This document shows, in pieces, positions 37,275 to 49,149 of a stretch of 64,000 nt of DNA (position 1 is its first letter; every line of letters starts with the position of its first letter). The DNA is from Hetaerina americana. Taxonomy: Eukaryota > Arthropoda > Insecta > Odonata > Calopterygidae. The notes under the pieces were generated by a model. It was not told the origin of the DNA. It made no database searches and saw only the letters and a list, made by a program, of their open reading frames with translations. A program made the position numbers and the translations under genes. The DNA lies in NCBI GenBank assembly GCA_022747635.1, contig JAKTNV010000115.1, positions 310,001 through 374,000 on the forward strand, given 5' to 3'.

Positions 37275-38660
37275 ATCCCCAATGAGTCTTAGAAGCGAGA
37301 GGAATCGCATTATTTTGGGCTCCTATGGGTAGAATTAAACGGCGGTAACCGCGCTCTCATTATCTACTTGACGTTAAAAACAGTAAATGTAGTTATAGCT
37401 AGCGCACGGGTTTTGAGGCCCATTAATAGCGGCTTTGTTTATAGATCGAATCCCTCCCTCATGCATGCTTCCCGATTAGACGCACAGAAAATTCATACTT
37501 ACCTTTTTTCGAAATGAGGTGAATATTCTAATTCATTTTCAAAAACTCAAAGATGATTTTTTTGTCCATCTTAAAGATAGATTCAGTTTTTTCACCAGTC
37601 TGGCGCGCATTTGTCGAATGCGTCACCGGAATTGCTCTTGATTGGTTCTCGCGAAAATCTTTGTGACTTTAGATACGGAGATTGAGGCGAGGGTCGAGTG
37701 TGAGTGATTGTCCGGATGCCGCGCGCGGCGCATCGCAAACGTCAGCGGTTTCAAACAGAAAGTTGGCAAGACCTTTTTTTTTGTTTGCTTTGAGTGGGAG
37801 TAGGATCGGGGTTGTATTGCACACAGAGCGATGATACACTCGCGGGATGCCAAGTAAGTTTTTAACTTTCCGTCTCCCGCTCTCTCTTTCTTGCTCGCTC
37901 TCCGTCATCTCTCTGACTCGGCCCTCGCTCCATTTTTACTCATTTTATGCATACCTACGCCATCGCATACGTGCTCACTCCGGAAGCTTCCATAGATAAG
38001 AGACAGGGGAAATGGAACAGCTGACCCAAAACTCGTCAAAGGCCAGAACCGAATTGACAAAAATTTCTGTTTTTCAGAAGGCTTCACATCGGTTGCCTCC
38101 CCATGAATCTAACGGTAATTGGTACTCCACCGGTAAAGAAATCCGACAGACATTGGAATGGAGTTTTCTTTTGATCGGTACGCGACATGAAAGGACAAAT
38201 AACTTTGAAAATTCGTCGGCATCTAGTAAAGCGCAAAGTTTCCGAGGGGCAAATATTGGACAACTTAATGATGTAAATTCTAAATCAGTAAAGACAACTT
38301 TGAGGATCAGGATTGCAAAAAATGTCAGAGTTATGCATATGTGCAAAACGACAGCATGTCACGATTAAATGAGGAACTTGGAAATTTTTTCTCTTTAATT
38401 CTAAGTGTATTAAATCGTTATTTGAGGCCTTATTGCGCAAAACTAGGCCCCTTCCTACAGATATTAAATGTTTGTCTCCTTTTCATATTACTAGCATGGG
38501 ATATTGAAGCGATTCGTCCAGCCTCCTTTTCTACCAATGAATGACGTGGATGTTAGCAAAATCATAGAAGGGGAAGAACAATGGAAATGCGTCATCATCG
38601 AGAAATAATAAAATAAAATCGCTACAGTAACATCCGAAGTACACGTAATTCACAAGAAGA
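37275..38660. other. Unassigned DNA
   Basis: Several overlapping ORFs of 60-118 codons on both strands (37623-38368). None has an identifiable domain. Confidence 0.4.
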
Positions 38661-38664
38661 GTAA

Positions 38665-38850
38665 GAAATTTGATTGGGAAAAACTGAGGCACAACAGCTT
38701 ATTAAATACCATAGTATAAGGATAGCAAGGGGGTAAATCCACAGAGGAGGTCCATGGATGAGATAATAATATTGAAGAATGTCGGTACAAAGAACTTTGA
38801 AGTAATAGACAGAATGGCAAGGAAAGGCTCATTTGGAGAGCTGCTGCGAA
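38665..38850 (+). pseudogene. Non-LTR retrotransposon C-terminal fragment
   Basis: The plus frame reads LRHNSLLNTIV, stop, G, stop, QGGKSTEEVHG, then NIEECRYKEL and ERLIWRAAANQS. These correspond to the RHNGLLxTIIEG...RGRPR...YxELKR...EWRAAANQ end of the LINE family present at 0.7 and 49.2 kb. Stops interrupt it; not functional. Confidence 0.7.
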
Positions 38851-39084
38851 CCAATCCTCGGATCGATAGCCCGAATTTATTAAATGGAATCCATCTTAAT
38901 TTTGTGGAATCGTTACATATTATGAAAAAAATTATTCTCATTAAGTTTTTATGGCGATACTAGTGGTTTCGACATTTTTAACGTCATCATTGATTATTGT
39001 TAAGAGTTATTCATTATTTGGGTGTATTTAATTATTGAATATGCACCCTTGTCTTACATTCTAATAAGATTAGAATGTAGTTGC

Positions 39085-39130
39085 TGCAGTAAACCTATCC
39101 TAGGTTTGAAATACTTATGATGATGATGTA
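39085..39130 (+). repeat. LINE 3' tail
   Basis: aacctatcctaggtttgaaa followed by tactta and tgatgatgatg is the same 3' end found after the LINE copy at 49.5 kb (ccaatcctaggattgaaa, tactgatgatgatga). It appears here without coding sequence directly upstream. Confidence 0.6.
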
Positions 39131-39134
39131 ATTA

Positions 39135-40885
39135 TGGCACGAGAGATTACGTGTGCCCCGAACTTGTCTATCTAGCCAAATCATGTATACATTTTAGGAA
39201 ATTAAAGTCGATGAGGTTTCTGAATGCTGTTTAACTCCTCGTAAAATATTATTAACAAATAAATTTTAAAGAGTCAGTTTGCAGATAGGTAAGATAGAAA
39301 GAATTATTCCTAAGAGCCTTGTTAAATACATGTATACTTACAAATATCACTGATATGGGCATTGTAAGCACAGGTCCCTCTTTTTCAAACAATGCCATTC
39401 CTCTCTATCTCACCTGTTACTGATATATTTATTGTAATTCCCAACGTGTCCTCAGTCATTCTCCACGGCAGTCGGTAGATTAGAGCAATGAGGCGTCCTG
39501 AAATCCTTGGTCGACGAAGATTCCTTGTCCCTAGTATCGGGTAAGGGCACTGAACATGTGCTCTGCCCTCATGTTTTATATCAGCCTCTGCTTTTTCCCG
39601 GAGAATCTATTTCCTAATACCATTTCCTTCGCCAGATTTCCTTATTTCCAGTGCTTCCTTTAGCAGAAAGGTACGTTCTACAAATATTTGTATGTTAAAT
39701 TCAGAGTTATTTCTTTTTACTGTCCTTCTCAATATCCGTGTTGGATAAATTTAACTGGCGAAAGGGGAAAAATGGTGTTTATCGCGATAGATTTTATTTT
39801 CTTTTACGATTCTTCACCATACACTGCTAAAAATACTTTCACCTAGTGAAAAACATCAGTCCTTTTCGCAGAAAACTAATATATCTCGGTTAGTAGTCTT
39901 CCTCATTCATATACTCCATTTAGTTTCGCCATATCGCTGATCATGAAGTGCATTCAACTTTAAAATGAGTGACGCAATGGGGGCGGAGAGATTGTGAAGC
40001 TGAGGGTGCATCACGTGTTTTCAGTACGTCCGCAGAAATCGGAGATATGATAAGGAAGTGGAATGGGATATTAAAATCGATAGGAATTTCTTTCAGGTGA
40101 CCGCGCTAATACTATGACGAGGAGTCAAGTCTTTAATATCCGTAGAAAAAAGCTATAATTACTATTTTCACGATGGATTACGCATCAATCTTCTCCGTAC
40201 TGTGCGATGCGAATTACCAACAAAATGGTACTCCTAGAGTTATTACTAATCATCGGATGTGGGTCTAAAACCTCGTGAACTCCTAACGTGATACGGAGAG
40301 AAATAAAGTTTTCGGCGGCAATAATTATGAGAGGCAAAAAGTGCCATGATCGCACCCCTGGTTTCCAGATTGCCCCTGAATTGCCCCTTCGGGAGATGAT
40401 TCACCTCAATCCGGGCCACTAATCCCACCACATAGTTCTCGGCAAAATTTATAGCATGCACGGGGTGATAAGAGTTGTACCTATTGACGTTAAGTGGGAA
40501 GTAAATTTTCGTGGGGCACCTCTTCAATCTATCACCGATAATTACGTTTGCGGGGCGGCGATAATACCAAATATTGGAGTACATTTCACTCTAGGGAAAA
40601 TTCCTCCTACCGGTTATATAAATTCACAGTGTTGTCCCTTAGGAAGATATTATAGATGCTCTGTGAGATATATTTGCGAATTAATTTTTGTTTTGGATCT
40701 GTATATTTACAAAAAATCTAGATTTGAGATACTTCATGCTAGGATTTATATTGAATAAATAAGATTGACGGCAGGTCGTCCGTGCATATTTTGACCAGTT
40801 GTGTATATTTCGATACTTTGAGCACATCTGACGCATATTTAAATCGTACTTCAGCGTCTTGTTTAATTTTCTTACGGGGTTTGGA
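39135..40885. other. Unassigned DNA
   Basis: No feature recognised. Two opposed ORFs of 100-112 codons at 40246-40758 have no motif. Confidence 0.4.
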
Positions 40886-40942
40886 ATGATACAAGGTGTG
40901 TTCAAAAAGTAACGGGAATTTTGTAATTTCGCATAGTATATA

Positions 40943-41418
40943 GTGCACGGCATAGTGCACCATAGGTTCTCGCCACAAGGTCAAACGATCAATAAAGAGC
41001 ACTACTTACAAGTTCAACGCCGTTTGGATGAATCAATACTAAAAAAACGCCCCTATTTGTGGCGAAACAATTCATGGCTTCTACACGATCACGATAATGC
41101 ACCTTCTCACACTGCTCACTGCTTGTTCGTGAATTATTGGCCAAACATAGCACTCTAATGATGTCCCCTTCATATTCGCTAGACATGGCCCCGTGTGACT
41201 ATTTTCTGTTCCCAAAAATAAAGAGAACATTAAAGGGCTGTCGTTTTACAAGCATAGATGAGATTAAAAACCGAGAGAACTAAAACCTACACCAAAGGTC
41301 GAGTACCAAAACTGTTTTTCGAGGATTGGAAAAAGTGCTGGCATAAGTGGTATAATACGAGGTTCTCGTATCTAATGGAGACTGCTTCGGAGGGGATAAC
41401 ATCGATATAGACGAATAA
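40943..41418 (+). pseudogene. mariner transposase C-terminal half, frameshifted
   Basis: Begins at GIVHHRFSPQGQTINKEHYL, the strand after the first catalytic block, which is missing. NSWLLHDHDNAPSHTA carries the second Asp and an extra HD pair. After a frameshift near 41157 come SLDMAPCDYFLFPKIKRTLK (third Asp), FFEDWKKCWHKWYN and an ending FGGDNIDIDE, homologous to the GDYFEGDNIDLDE end of the 6.8 kb transposase. Stops and shifts make it inactive. The related C-terminus and terminal repeat place it near the 6.8 and 24.7 kb elements. Confidence 0.85.
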
Positions 41419-41440
41419 ATAAAATTATTTCTTAAAAAAA

Positions 41441-41640
41441 ATTGAGTAGTTTCAAGCGTAATGTAGTGGAAATCGAGCAAAATAAAGAAAATATGTTAAA
41501 AATTTTCCACTAAATATTTTTTGGATATTAATTTTTTTGTTACCTGAAAATGACGTAATACATCGAAACACGGTCGCACTACTAAACTTATCTGGTGGAA
41601 AATTGTTGCTAAATTTTCTTTATTCCTTCGTAAAAACTGG
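41441..41640 (+). repeat. Hammerhead-type dispersed repeat nested in mariner
   Basis: Starts attgagtagtttcaagcg, continues gtagtggaaatcgag, then the hammerhead-like motif, then tggtggaaaattgtt. The first block is the inverse of 54553-54590, and the last follows the motif in the copies at 51.9 and 54.5 kb as well. Confidence 0.7.
41544..41576 (+). ncRNA. Hammerhead-like motif, degenerate
   Basis: CTGAAAA (one change from CUGANGA), hairpin GACGTAATACATC with one mismatch, GAAAC, then ACGGTCG. The core change makes activity unlikely. Confidence 0.35.
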
Positions 41641-41807
41641 AATTATTGTTATTTACTGAACACACCTCGTTTATTAAAATTGTAGCATGACCATCTTTAC
41701 AAGTCCTTGCAAGCTTGGCAAGGTCCTGCGGAGGCTAGAGAAAGATGGAAATTTGTGACCAGCTATCTATCCTTTCACAGACCATAACACTATACACCCA
41801 GTCTAGT

Positions 41808-42116
41808 AGTAGTAGTAGTTTTGAGGGGAGGCGACCGACAGCTGAGGTCATTTGCGCCATAGGGGATGGATAGGAAAGGATGAAGGGTGGAGAGAAACCC
41901 GGCGTCGGCATTAGCCTACTCTTTACGAAAGGCGCCAAGGGGTCCGCGGCTTAACGTCCCATCCGACGGACGGCGTACTCACTCAAAGTGCCCTCCACAA
42001 AGCACCTCAAGCAGGGATCGAGATACCTCTGAAAAATATTCAACACCGCCGGGATTTGAACCCGGGCCCTCTGGGTGGGAAGCCAGTACGCTAGCCCCCG
42101 CACCATCTCGATCCCC
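41808..42116 (-). mobile_element. tRNA-derived SINE with 11-bp target-site duplication
   Basis: The 11-bp string cccagtctagt flanks it exactly (41797-41807 and 42117-42127). On the minus strand the 5' head is tRNA-like, with an A-box region (about 42094-42105) and the B box GGTTCAAATCC at 42052-42062. It continues through a body with GATGGGACGTTAAGCCG and ends in a (CTA)n tail (41808-41820 region). Such SINEs are transcribed by RNA polymerase III and moved by LINE enzymes. The exact duplication suggests a fairly young insertion. It is not a tRNA gene: the acceptor stem does not close. Confidence 0.9.
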
Positions 42117-42129
42117 CCCAGTCTAGTGT

Positions 42130-42635
42130 GTTACGTTTATTGTTGAGCTAAATGAGTTACAACTAATCAACAATATGAGATGCATTGAAAGATTTAACTT
42201 TTTAAAAATTCCCGATTAATTCACCCATGCATTTATTCGACTCCATTTCTCTTAAAATTCATGGTATTTGGGAATAAATTATCTCTCAACTCGTGCCTAC
42301 ATCATCCATCCTTAATTCGTGATCCTCTCGTTGAAAAAAAAGCACACACGTGGAGCCGATGGAGCCATCGAATAATTGAATTAATTTCAGACATCAACCC
42401 GTTCCGCTAAAATTTTTAACGGTGAAATCCAATGCGTTCCTGTCTGAAAGCGGCGAAGTGACATTTACACGAAAATATTATAACGAATCATAATATCTTG
42501 ATTGGAACCATTTGATCGTCCCAAAAAAAATGAATCTCTTTGGTCCGAATCCAATGGTTGGGGAAAATAATTTAATTAGATTCCGAACAGAGCTGAACAC
42601 CAATGCGCGTTGACATTCGTGGAAATGCAAACGCG
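42130..42635. other. Unassigned DNA
   Basis: Nothing recognised. Confidence 0.4.
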
Positions 42636-42639
42636 AGTA

Positions 42640-42990
42640 CCTGTACTTCCGGGTCGTGCGCGAATCCTGGCCGAGTCATCCCCTTCCTCAGTGACCTCTT
42701 CCCCTTAGCCACCATCCCGATCCGGATTCTTCATCAATCTCGATCGAGGGAGAGTGCTTGCGGCTCAGTCCCACCATAGGAGCGATGATAAAAAAAACCA
42801 CGCGCCTCGGCACGGAAAATGGCACTCGGTCCATCCTTAAGGCCACCCCCTCTCTCCTATCGCCCTCCGCCTCGACCACATGGGGTGGAAAACAAAATAC
42901 GATCGGCCACCTTCTCCCCGACCTTTCCATCCGTCCATCAACCCTCCCCTTTCAACCCCCCCTCCCAAGCGTCTCTCTTTCGAATAGGCG
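42640..42990. other. GC-rich, CT-rich island
   Basis: A CpG-containing, pyrimidine-rich stretch with opposed ORFs of 80 and 102 codons and no recognisable product. It could be a promoter or untranslated exon; composition is the only evidence. Confidence 0.25.
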
Positions 42991-42994
42991 TAAA

Positions 42995-43460
42995 TCCTTC
43001 GAAATGGGGAGAATTTTGATATTTTACCTATTTATTTATCCAATATCTATCTTCTACACATTATGAAATGTTTATTTTGCAACTCACTTGCACTCACTCA
43101 CTTGTTTAAATTTTAAATTAATGATAAACCCACCGATGACGGTGTTTAGAGGTAAAAGTAGACCAAAAATTCTTTTATATTAAGAATACATACTACATTC
43201 CTTTCGAGTTTTAAGTCGCATTCTTCTAAATTACTTTCAATGAAGCTCATTTTTCTGTTTTCTTCATTTTTGTCCTCATATGTTAAACCTCAACGTGAAT
43301 AGCATTGCTATAACTTTCAATTGGATATATGTTTTTTTTGTCAGACCCATATAAAGTAAATTTTACCGCCAACTGTTCGTAGTGGAGGTATTTGAAGAAC
43401 GAAAATCGAAGAAATGAACTGCGGGTATATAATATCTTAACGTGGGGAAATCAGCGGGAA
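42995..43460. other. Unassigned AT-rich DNA
   Basis: Nothing recognised. Confidence 0.4.
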
Positions 43461-43463
43461 AAT

Positions 43464-43471
43464 AAAAAAAA
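43464..43471 (-). terminator. RNA polymerase III terminator of tRNA-Cys
   Basis: An eight-T run on the minus strand, two bases after the tRNA 3' end, is the standard Pol III stop signal. Confidence 0.85.
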
Positions 43472-43473
43472 TC

Positions 43474-43545
43474 AGGGGGCAACCGGGTTTGAACCGGTGA
43501 CCTCTCGATCTGCAGTCGAATGCTCTACCACTGAGCTATACCCCC
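43474..43545 (-). tRNA. tRNA-Cys (anticodon GCA)
   Basis: The 72-nt minus-strand sequence folds into a full cloverleaf. It has a 7-bp acceptor stem (GGGGGTA with TGCCCCC, one G-T pair), D stem GCTC/GAGC with loop AGTGGTA, and a 5-bp anticodon stem (one G-T pair). The anticodon loop is CTGCAGA (anticodon GCA), and the T arm is ACCGG-TTCAAAC-CCGGT. The discriminator base T is the usual cysteine identity base. Internal A box (TAGCTCAGTGG) and B box (GGTTCAAACCC) are intact and a T8 terminator follows. There is no intron and CCA is not encoded, as expected for a nuclear gene. It looks functional and delivers cysteine in cytosolic translation. Confidence 0.98.
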
Positions 43546-43549
43546 TACG

Positions 43550-46225
43550 GATATTTCACTACTGATTTTCTCTTGATTACAACTTATTACCGTTCTAAAT
43601 TATAGAGAAAGTCCACAACACTATAAAATAAAGGACCACTTCATTGACGAGGGTTAAGTATACATGTAAATGAAATAAAAACCGAAGGTATTTTCGGGAT
43701 TTTCTTTGCACAGATACCTGTGCAATTTGGTTCAGTACGAGTACATGGAATGAAATTATCGGCCAATGGAAATGCTTTCAAACACAATCAAATAGTTAAT
43801 ACCCTTCAAAATCCAATTAATTTTGTCGAATTTTCGCTGTACCCGAACTTTGGCTGGTGTATTTCACTAATTTTTATGAGAAATAATTTCATTGTATCAC
43901 TGGCCCTTTGAAATAGTTTTTTAATATGGCTTTTGTAACGTGAATTCTCATTGGAGTCTAAAATAGTCTCTTGTCCATGTAAATGGTCAGAATTTCTTAA
44001 TTGAAACTTAACAAATTAATTCCGCAGAGGCAGGCAGGATTTCATATTTTGCGGGACATCAATGTTCAACATGAAATGTAAGCATTATATAAATGTCTTG
44101 CGAGGTAAAACATTTCAAAGTTTTATATTACATGTGTGACTTTTCGGAAGACTTATAAATAGACTTGTAACTTTGAGAAACAGGCCCCAGGATGCAAATC
44201 GTCTGTGTTTTTTAATGCCTTTTAACACAGTAGGTAACCTTAACATACATTAATCCAGTAAAAATCCCCATAAAACTTCTGATTACACAAATTTCGCAAT
44301 AATATTGTGCGAAAATCATCCATTAAGTTTGGATTTTAAAACCATCTTATCTCCTGCGTCTTCAATACATTGTGGTTCGTGAGGTTTGATGTTTACATTT
44401 GAACAAGGATATAGATCGATAAAACGAACCTAGAGATTTACGTTAAGTGCTTACTGAAGTTTCCGAAAACGGAACCACTACGCCAACATTGGGAGCATTC
44501 CATAGCACACAATCTCCTGCCGTAAATTCGCCCACCGCACACCCGCGTGCGTTTTGGACACTTCCTCAGGAAAGAGGAAGCGGAATCGATGACAATGCAA
44601 ACCTTTTTAAATGTGCGCGAAAGAAAAAGTGGTGATCCACAATCTCTCTCTTCCATCCTATTCAGTTTAATTATTCCCGTCCAACGACATCCTCGTCCTC
44701 CCGATCCAAATCCCTAAATCCATTTATTTATTCCCTATCGCCGCAAACCCCTTCCTCTCCCCATTCCCATTTACGCAAAGATTGCTAACCTTCTCCGTGC
44801 CCCCGGTCCCCAATCACTCTACTCAATCATTTGTTTATCCTTCCTGTTTGTGTGTGTGTGAGAGAGAGGGAAGTGGGATTTGGTCTGGTGGTGACAAATG
44901 GACGACCGGAATCCCGGTCATCGAAACCGCACCAGGGTTCGCGGGAGTGGAATGGCATCTCGATCGCCGAGGTCGGTCGTTATGAGTGCGGAGGTGAAAA
45001 TAACTTTCAATTAGTCCTCTGCAATGTACATTTATATTTCATTTGTCCCCTACCTTACCCCTATGGTCCGAGTTTTATCCTTCTTTGGCCCTAGAAATGT
45101 CCACATCCCACTAAAATTCACAGGATAGCGTTCGAGGGTGCGTAATGTGACTCAATAAATCGATTTACTGCAAGAAAAAGGGCTGTAGAAAACCCGTGGT
45201 GAATCCTAGAACGACTGCTCCAAGCAACTGGCTCCAAGGAACTCCGTCGTAATGATGTCCTTTTCAGTTTGTTCGAATTGTCGCCCATTTGAAGCACGTC
45301 CCTCACGGAGTTATCGTTAGGACTGAAACGATTCACGCATCTGAAATCACCTCAACTCTTTACAGTTCTGCGAGTACATACCGTCAATATGCAGTTCCAA
45401 TTTACGGTCTGCATCTACGCTATGTATTACGAGCCAACGCAGGCGTATCAGAGGATGTATTGTATCACAGCAGCCCCTCCGGATGTATAGATTTTTTTCT
45501 CTCACCCCAATGTCTTTTTCTCCGTCTTAAATGCCAGTACGAGCCATCTTTCATGTGGAAAATTATCATTATTAGATTAAACTATTATTGATTATACTGG
45601 TAAAATTTAGGAATCACCTTACCTTAATGCCCATCCTGCTGCGATTTCTAAGCCCATAGCAACCCTACTCAACTTCTCATCGAGTTTTCTCATTGAATTT
45701 CCTCTCTAGCAACGTTTTGCCATATTCATAAAAACTTGTCCCAATTTTGTGGTAAATTTAATTATTTTAATTAAACCCATTAAGAGCAACCTTGACTTGT
45801 GTGCATAAAATTGCAAGCATACAGTGTTAGGCAACAGAATAGCAAGAAGGCTAAGCCGGATTACTAAATTTATATTGCGGAAAATCGTCTATTTTGTGTT
45901 ACAAATTAATTAAAAATTTATTTACTACAGTGAAAAGTTATGGATGCACAAATTAAAGGTCCTAATAAACTTCCTATATTAAATGTTAAATTATAGTTGA
46001 TTGAAAGTCAAGCTCATGAAACTTGAGTTCCTCGACTTTTGTTCTGACAAAAGTCTTTTATTTAGTTGTGGTCAGATATCACGTGCGTGACAATGAATAG
46101 TAGTATCTGTATCGTGTCTCAGAGGCGGATGACTATTATTTCTCCGTAATATTCACGAAATTCCTGTGTTTCACCTTGATTTCCTGACTCTTTGCCATTA
46201 TATTTCATTCGCCCCCGTCACGTAG
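43550..46225. other. Unassigned DNA
   Basis: No supported gene. A CT-rich stretch lies at 44640-45060. ORFs here (60-100 codons) have no motifs. Confidence 0.4.
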
Positions 46226-46229
46226 GGTT

Positions 46230-47120
46230 TCAACTTGGATAAGGCCGCCAACCCTAAAAATCTCTTGAACTTTCGGCCGTCGGAACGAAATCGCTCCCCA
46301 CAGCGTCGGAAAGGAATTATCCCCCCAGAGGGATCGTCAGCTTTGATTTCACTTTGGAAGAGCGAAGTGGACGCGCAAAAGGGTTATTTTCGGTCGCAAC
46401 CATCCAGCTGGGAGGTGGTAGCGTTTTAAGTGAAGGGTCCAAAGTGGAAGGAGGGTGATTCGGGTACTGTAAAGGTCTCTCTTCGTTCCGACGCGGTACC
46501 CTCCGCGGCCTTTTGTCATCTCCCTCTTGTTTTCCTTATCTCAGGAGAGCTCTGAAGACACCGGAGAAAGCGATCGTTTGTAGCCGCACGCTGGAGGCAG
46601 GATTTGGGGCGGAGAAAAGGAAGGGATTTGCGGTGTTCGGCTTCGCGAATCGCCTTCCCGATTGCATCCCACCCTCTCCCTCTTTTTCGAGTTTCCCTCA
46701 TTTCCTGCTCCCGGCGAGGTAGAAGCAGGCCTTCGCTTTCTGTCACCATCTGCCCCACGACATTTTCTCGTTTTAAAGATCGCGCGGAGGAAGACACTCC
46801 CCCTTAACGCCGAAGGAGGAACAGGAGAGTGAGAGAGTCTATGGTATCGCACGATCCCTATGCGAGGGGTGCCAGGGGACGCCCAAATTGAGCTTCCAAC
46901 AATAGTGCTCGCGGCATTCGTTTCTAGGAATTCGTGAGGGAGCACGGACGTGTGTTTGTGTGTGTATGTGTGTTCGCGAATCCATGTGCGCGTTCGGGAA
47001 TGGTATGAGGGGGAAGGCGGAAGTGAGTGGCTTTTTTAGCGAGGCGAAAAATCCCACCTCCCGCGGATCTCGTAAAGTGTTCTTTTTTTTCTTTCTCCCC
47101 CCTGAGGCGAGCCGGTACGC
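46230..47120. promoter_or_regulatory. CpG-rich, GC-rich island
   Basis: One of the longest GC-rich stretches in the window. It has frequent CpG, opposed ORFs of up to 134-138 codons on the minus strand and a (GT)n run near 46950. No domain is recognisable. A promoter or 5' exon region is possible, but no TATA box, initiator or linked exon was identified. Confidence 0.25.
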
Positions 47121-47124
47121 TTGT

Positions 47125-47475
47125 AGTACGTGACAGGGTTGGAGGTTGCGAATGAATCGATACGCGCTCTGCGTGTCTTCTTTCTCTTTTCCTACTCCCC
47201 TTCTTCCAACGCGAAGTTCGGGAGAATGGAGTTTTTCAAAGGCCTCGGAAAACATGAGACGTCAAAGGAGTCGGGAAAAAATCAGATTAAAACCCAAATT
47301 GAGTAATTTATTCATGATAGAGAGGCTCACCCGAATCCTATTTATGTTAGGTAATATTTTGTTTTTTTTTGTATGGGTGCCTAGTTTGATTTGTACTCGA
47401 AGGATTGTTTTTTACCCCTCCGAAAGAGCTTTAAGAGTTGGGTAATTTTTTTCCAGCTCGCTTACTGGACAATGT
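47125..47475. other. Unassigned DNA
   Basis: A 99-codon plus ORF (47146-47445) is present without a recognisable motif. Confidence 0.35.
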
Positions 47476-47479
47476 TCTT

Positions 47480-47960
47480 GTAACTAGGTGTTTCAAGAGA
47501 ATTTCTTTCTTTGCCTTGCCTTAGTTTTTCTTTATTTCCACGTAACGTCGGCTTGCCTTTATGTTTTCTTACCAAACCTTCTCCCTAATATCAGAGCTTT
47601 TAACATTTCACTACCTGCCAATATTTCCTCCGTCCTTTTTTATACTTTTTTGGATTTTCCCCAGTTACTTCCTCTCTTTGTCCACCCTATTCAAAACTTA
47701 AGCGTTTGTCTCCTTTTCTGTTCAACTTATTTTCTCAATTCTCCTCCTCTCCAGTATCTCCAAACCCTCTAATAAAACGCTCATCCTCTATTCTCAAAGA
47801 AAAAAAGCAGCGCGCTCAAAATTAATGCCTTTAGTAATATTTTCTTAACATCTTTACTCGGTGTAACAGTCTGTAAATAAAATAAAATTGCAATTTCACG
47901 CATGTCTTCATTCCGTACAATGCGTTTCAAATAATTAATTATCGTCACCAGCAGATGAAG
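47480..47960 (-). pseudogene. Probable non-LTR retrotransposon remnant
   Basis: Minus-strand frames give, in LINE order, SKDVKKILLKALI, VWRYWRGGELRK, IGWTKRGSN and EMLKALILGRRFGKK. These can be laid over DVKKRxIKTFIW, MWxWRRMEK, WTDRxxN and LLKTIIEGRxxGKRG of the LINE family in this window. Stops and shifts are many, so the match is weaker than for the other copies. The 94-codon plus ORF in the same place is its antisense. Confidence 0.45.
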
Positions 47961-47964
47961 ACTC

Positions 47965-49145
47965 ATAAGCATTAAAAAAGCGCTGCATGGAATAAATATT
48001 AGTGGAAAATTGTAATTATTTCATTATATCACAAATTTGCTTTTATCTTTCGTAAATGTATGATTTAGTTCTCACCGTTGTGGTCACAGATTATAAGAAT
48101 TTATTCGAAGTTTATGGTCTGACTACTTCACTGTAACACCCCAATTTAATGTAATCACTTATTTTTAATTTCATATTTCCCTAATGAGTAACTTTAATTG
48201 AGAAACTGAATTCTCAGGTGTAATTTGGTGGGATCACTTCGCATTAAAAAAGAGAATTAAGAAATTCTTGAAATTGCTCTTTTTTAAGAGACTACGTTTC
48301 TTGAAACCTGCTCCGAAGATCTCTTCAATATTTAAGAATATTGTCCACATCTGATTCCATGCTTGAGTGACGCCCAAAAATTTCACAGAGAGCAATGCTG
48401 TGTTGCCTGTATTCGGAATCACCAGAGATACATTTGCCTATGCTGGTACATCTCCGACATAGCCTGCAAGCGGAGCCGTCTTTAATCATGTTATTTTGGG
48501 TTAATCCAGAGTTGTTTAAAGACTGGATAGCGGCATCGTATATTTACACTAAAATTATGGCGTAATTAACCTTGCTTATTGAGTTAACGAAATGTGCGCT
48601 CTAGAAATGTAATCAATAAATTTACCCGGGGAAGGAGTCTAATTCCATTATTGAATCCGATAATTAAATTTTGCTGATACATTGCGGCACGTTAATTAGG
48701 ACTTAATATTCAGGAGTAAACTGGAATGCTGAACAGGAAGCATCTGATTGCCCTAAATTCGATGGCCTGGCTTGAATTTATTGTGAGTGCCATCACAATT
48801 CCTGGAATAGCCCTTTTTTATCAATGATTTTTAATTTGAAAGCGTATTCTCCGCTGATACCGAATATTTGATAAGCACAGCGACAACCTATTATGGCTTT
48901 TATCTCATTCCTTGATTAACACTTTCACTAACGAGCTGCAATTGTCCCATTTTCTAAATTTCTCATAAATAATGTGTAATATTGCTTTAAAGTTTACATT
49001 ACAATTAACTTCGACCTGTCTAGTGAAGTATATTTCTATAAAATAGACTCATATAGTTTTATGGTTTGAATTCCCCATGAAAAATTGAATGTAGCAGAGC
49101 GCTTTGAACGCTAGCTTCCATTGTGGTACTTACTTTAATCCCGTA
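47965..49145. other. Unassigned AT-rich DNA
   Basis: Nothing recognised. Confidence 0.45.
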
Positions 49146-49149
49146 TACT

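Larger units (their letters stand above)
40892..41669 (+). mobile_element. Internally deleted mariner, 778 bp
   Basis: The left end reads CAAGGTGTGTTCAAAAAGTA. The right end, inverted, reads CGAGGTGTGTTCAGTAAATA. A TA precedes the left end; the right flank is TT, a mutated duplication. The N-terminal half of the transposase is deleted. A hammerhead-type repeat lies between the transposase end and the right terminal repeat, apparently a nested insertion. Confidence 0.85.

Noticed and set aside
42041..42116. Possible tRNA gene on the minus strand
   Set aside because: The B box is good but the acceptor stem does not close, and the sequence continues into a SINE body flanked by a target-site duplication.
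47488..47772. 94-codon hydrophobic plus ORF as a membrane protein
   Set aside because: The complementary strand reads as a decayed LINE; the Phe/Leu richness is the antisense of Lys/Glu-rich coding sequence.
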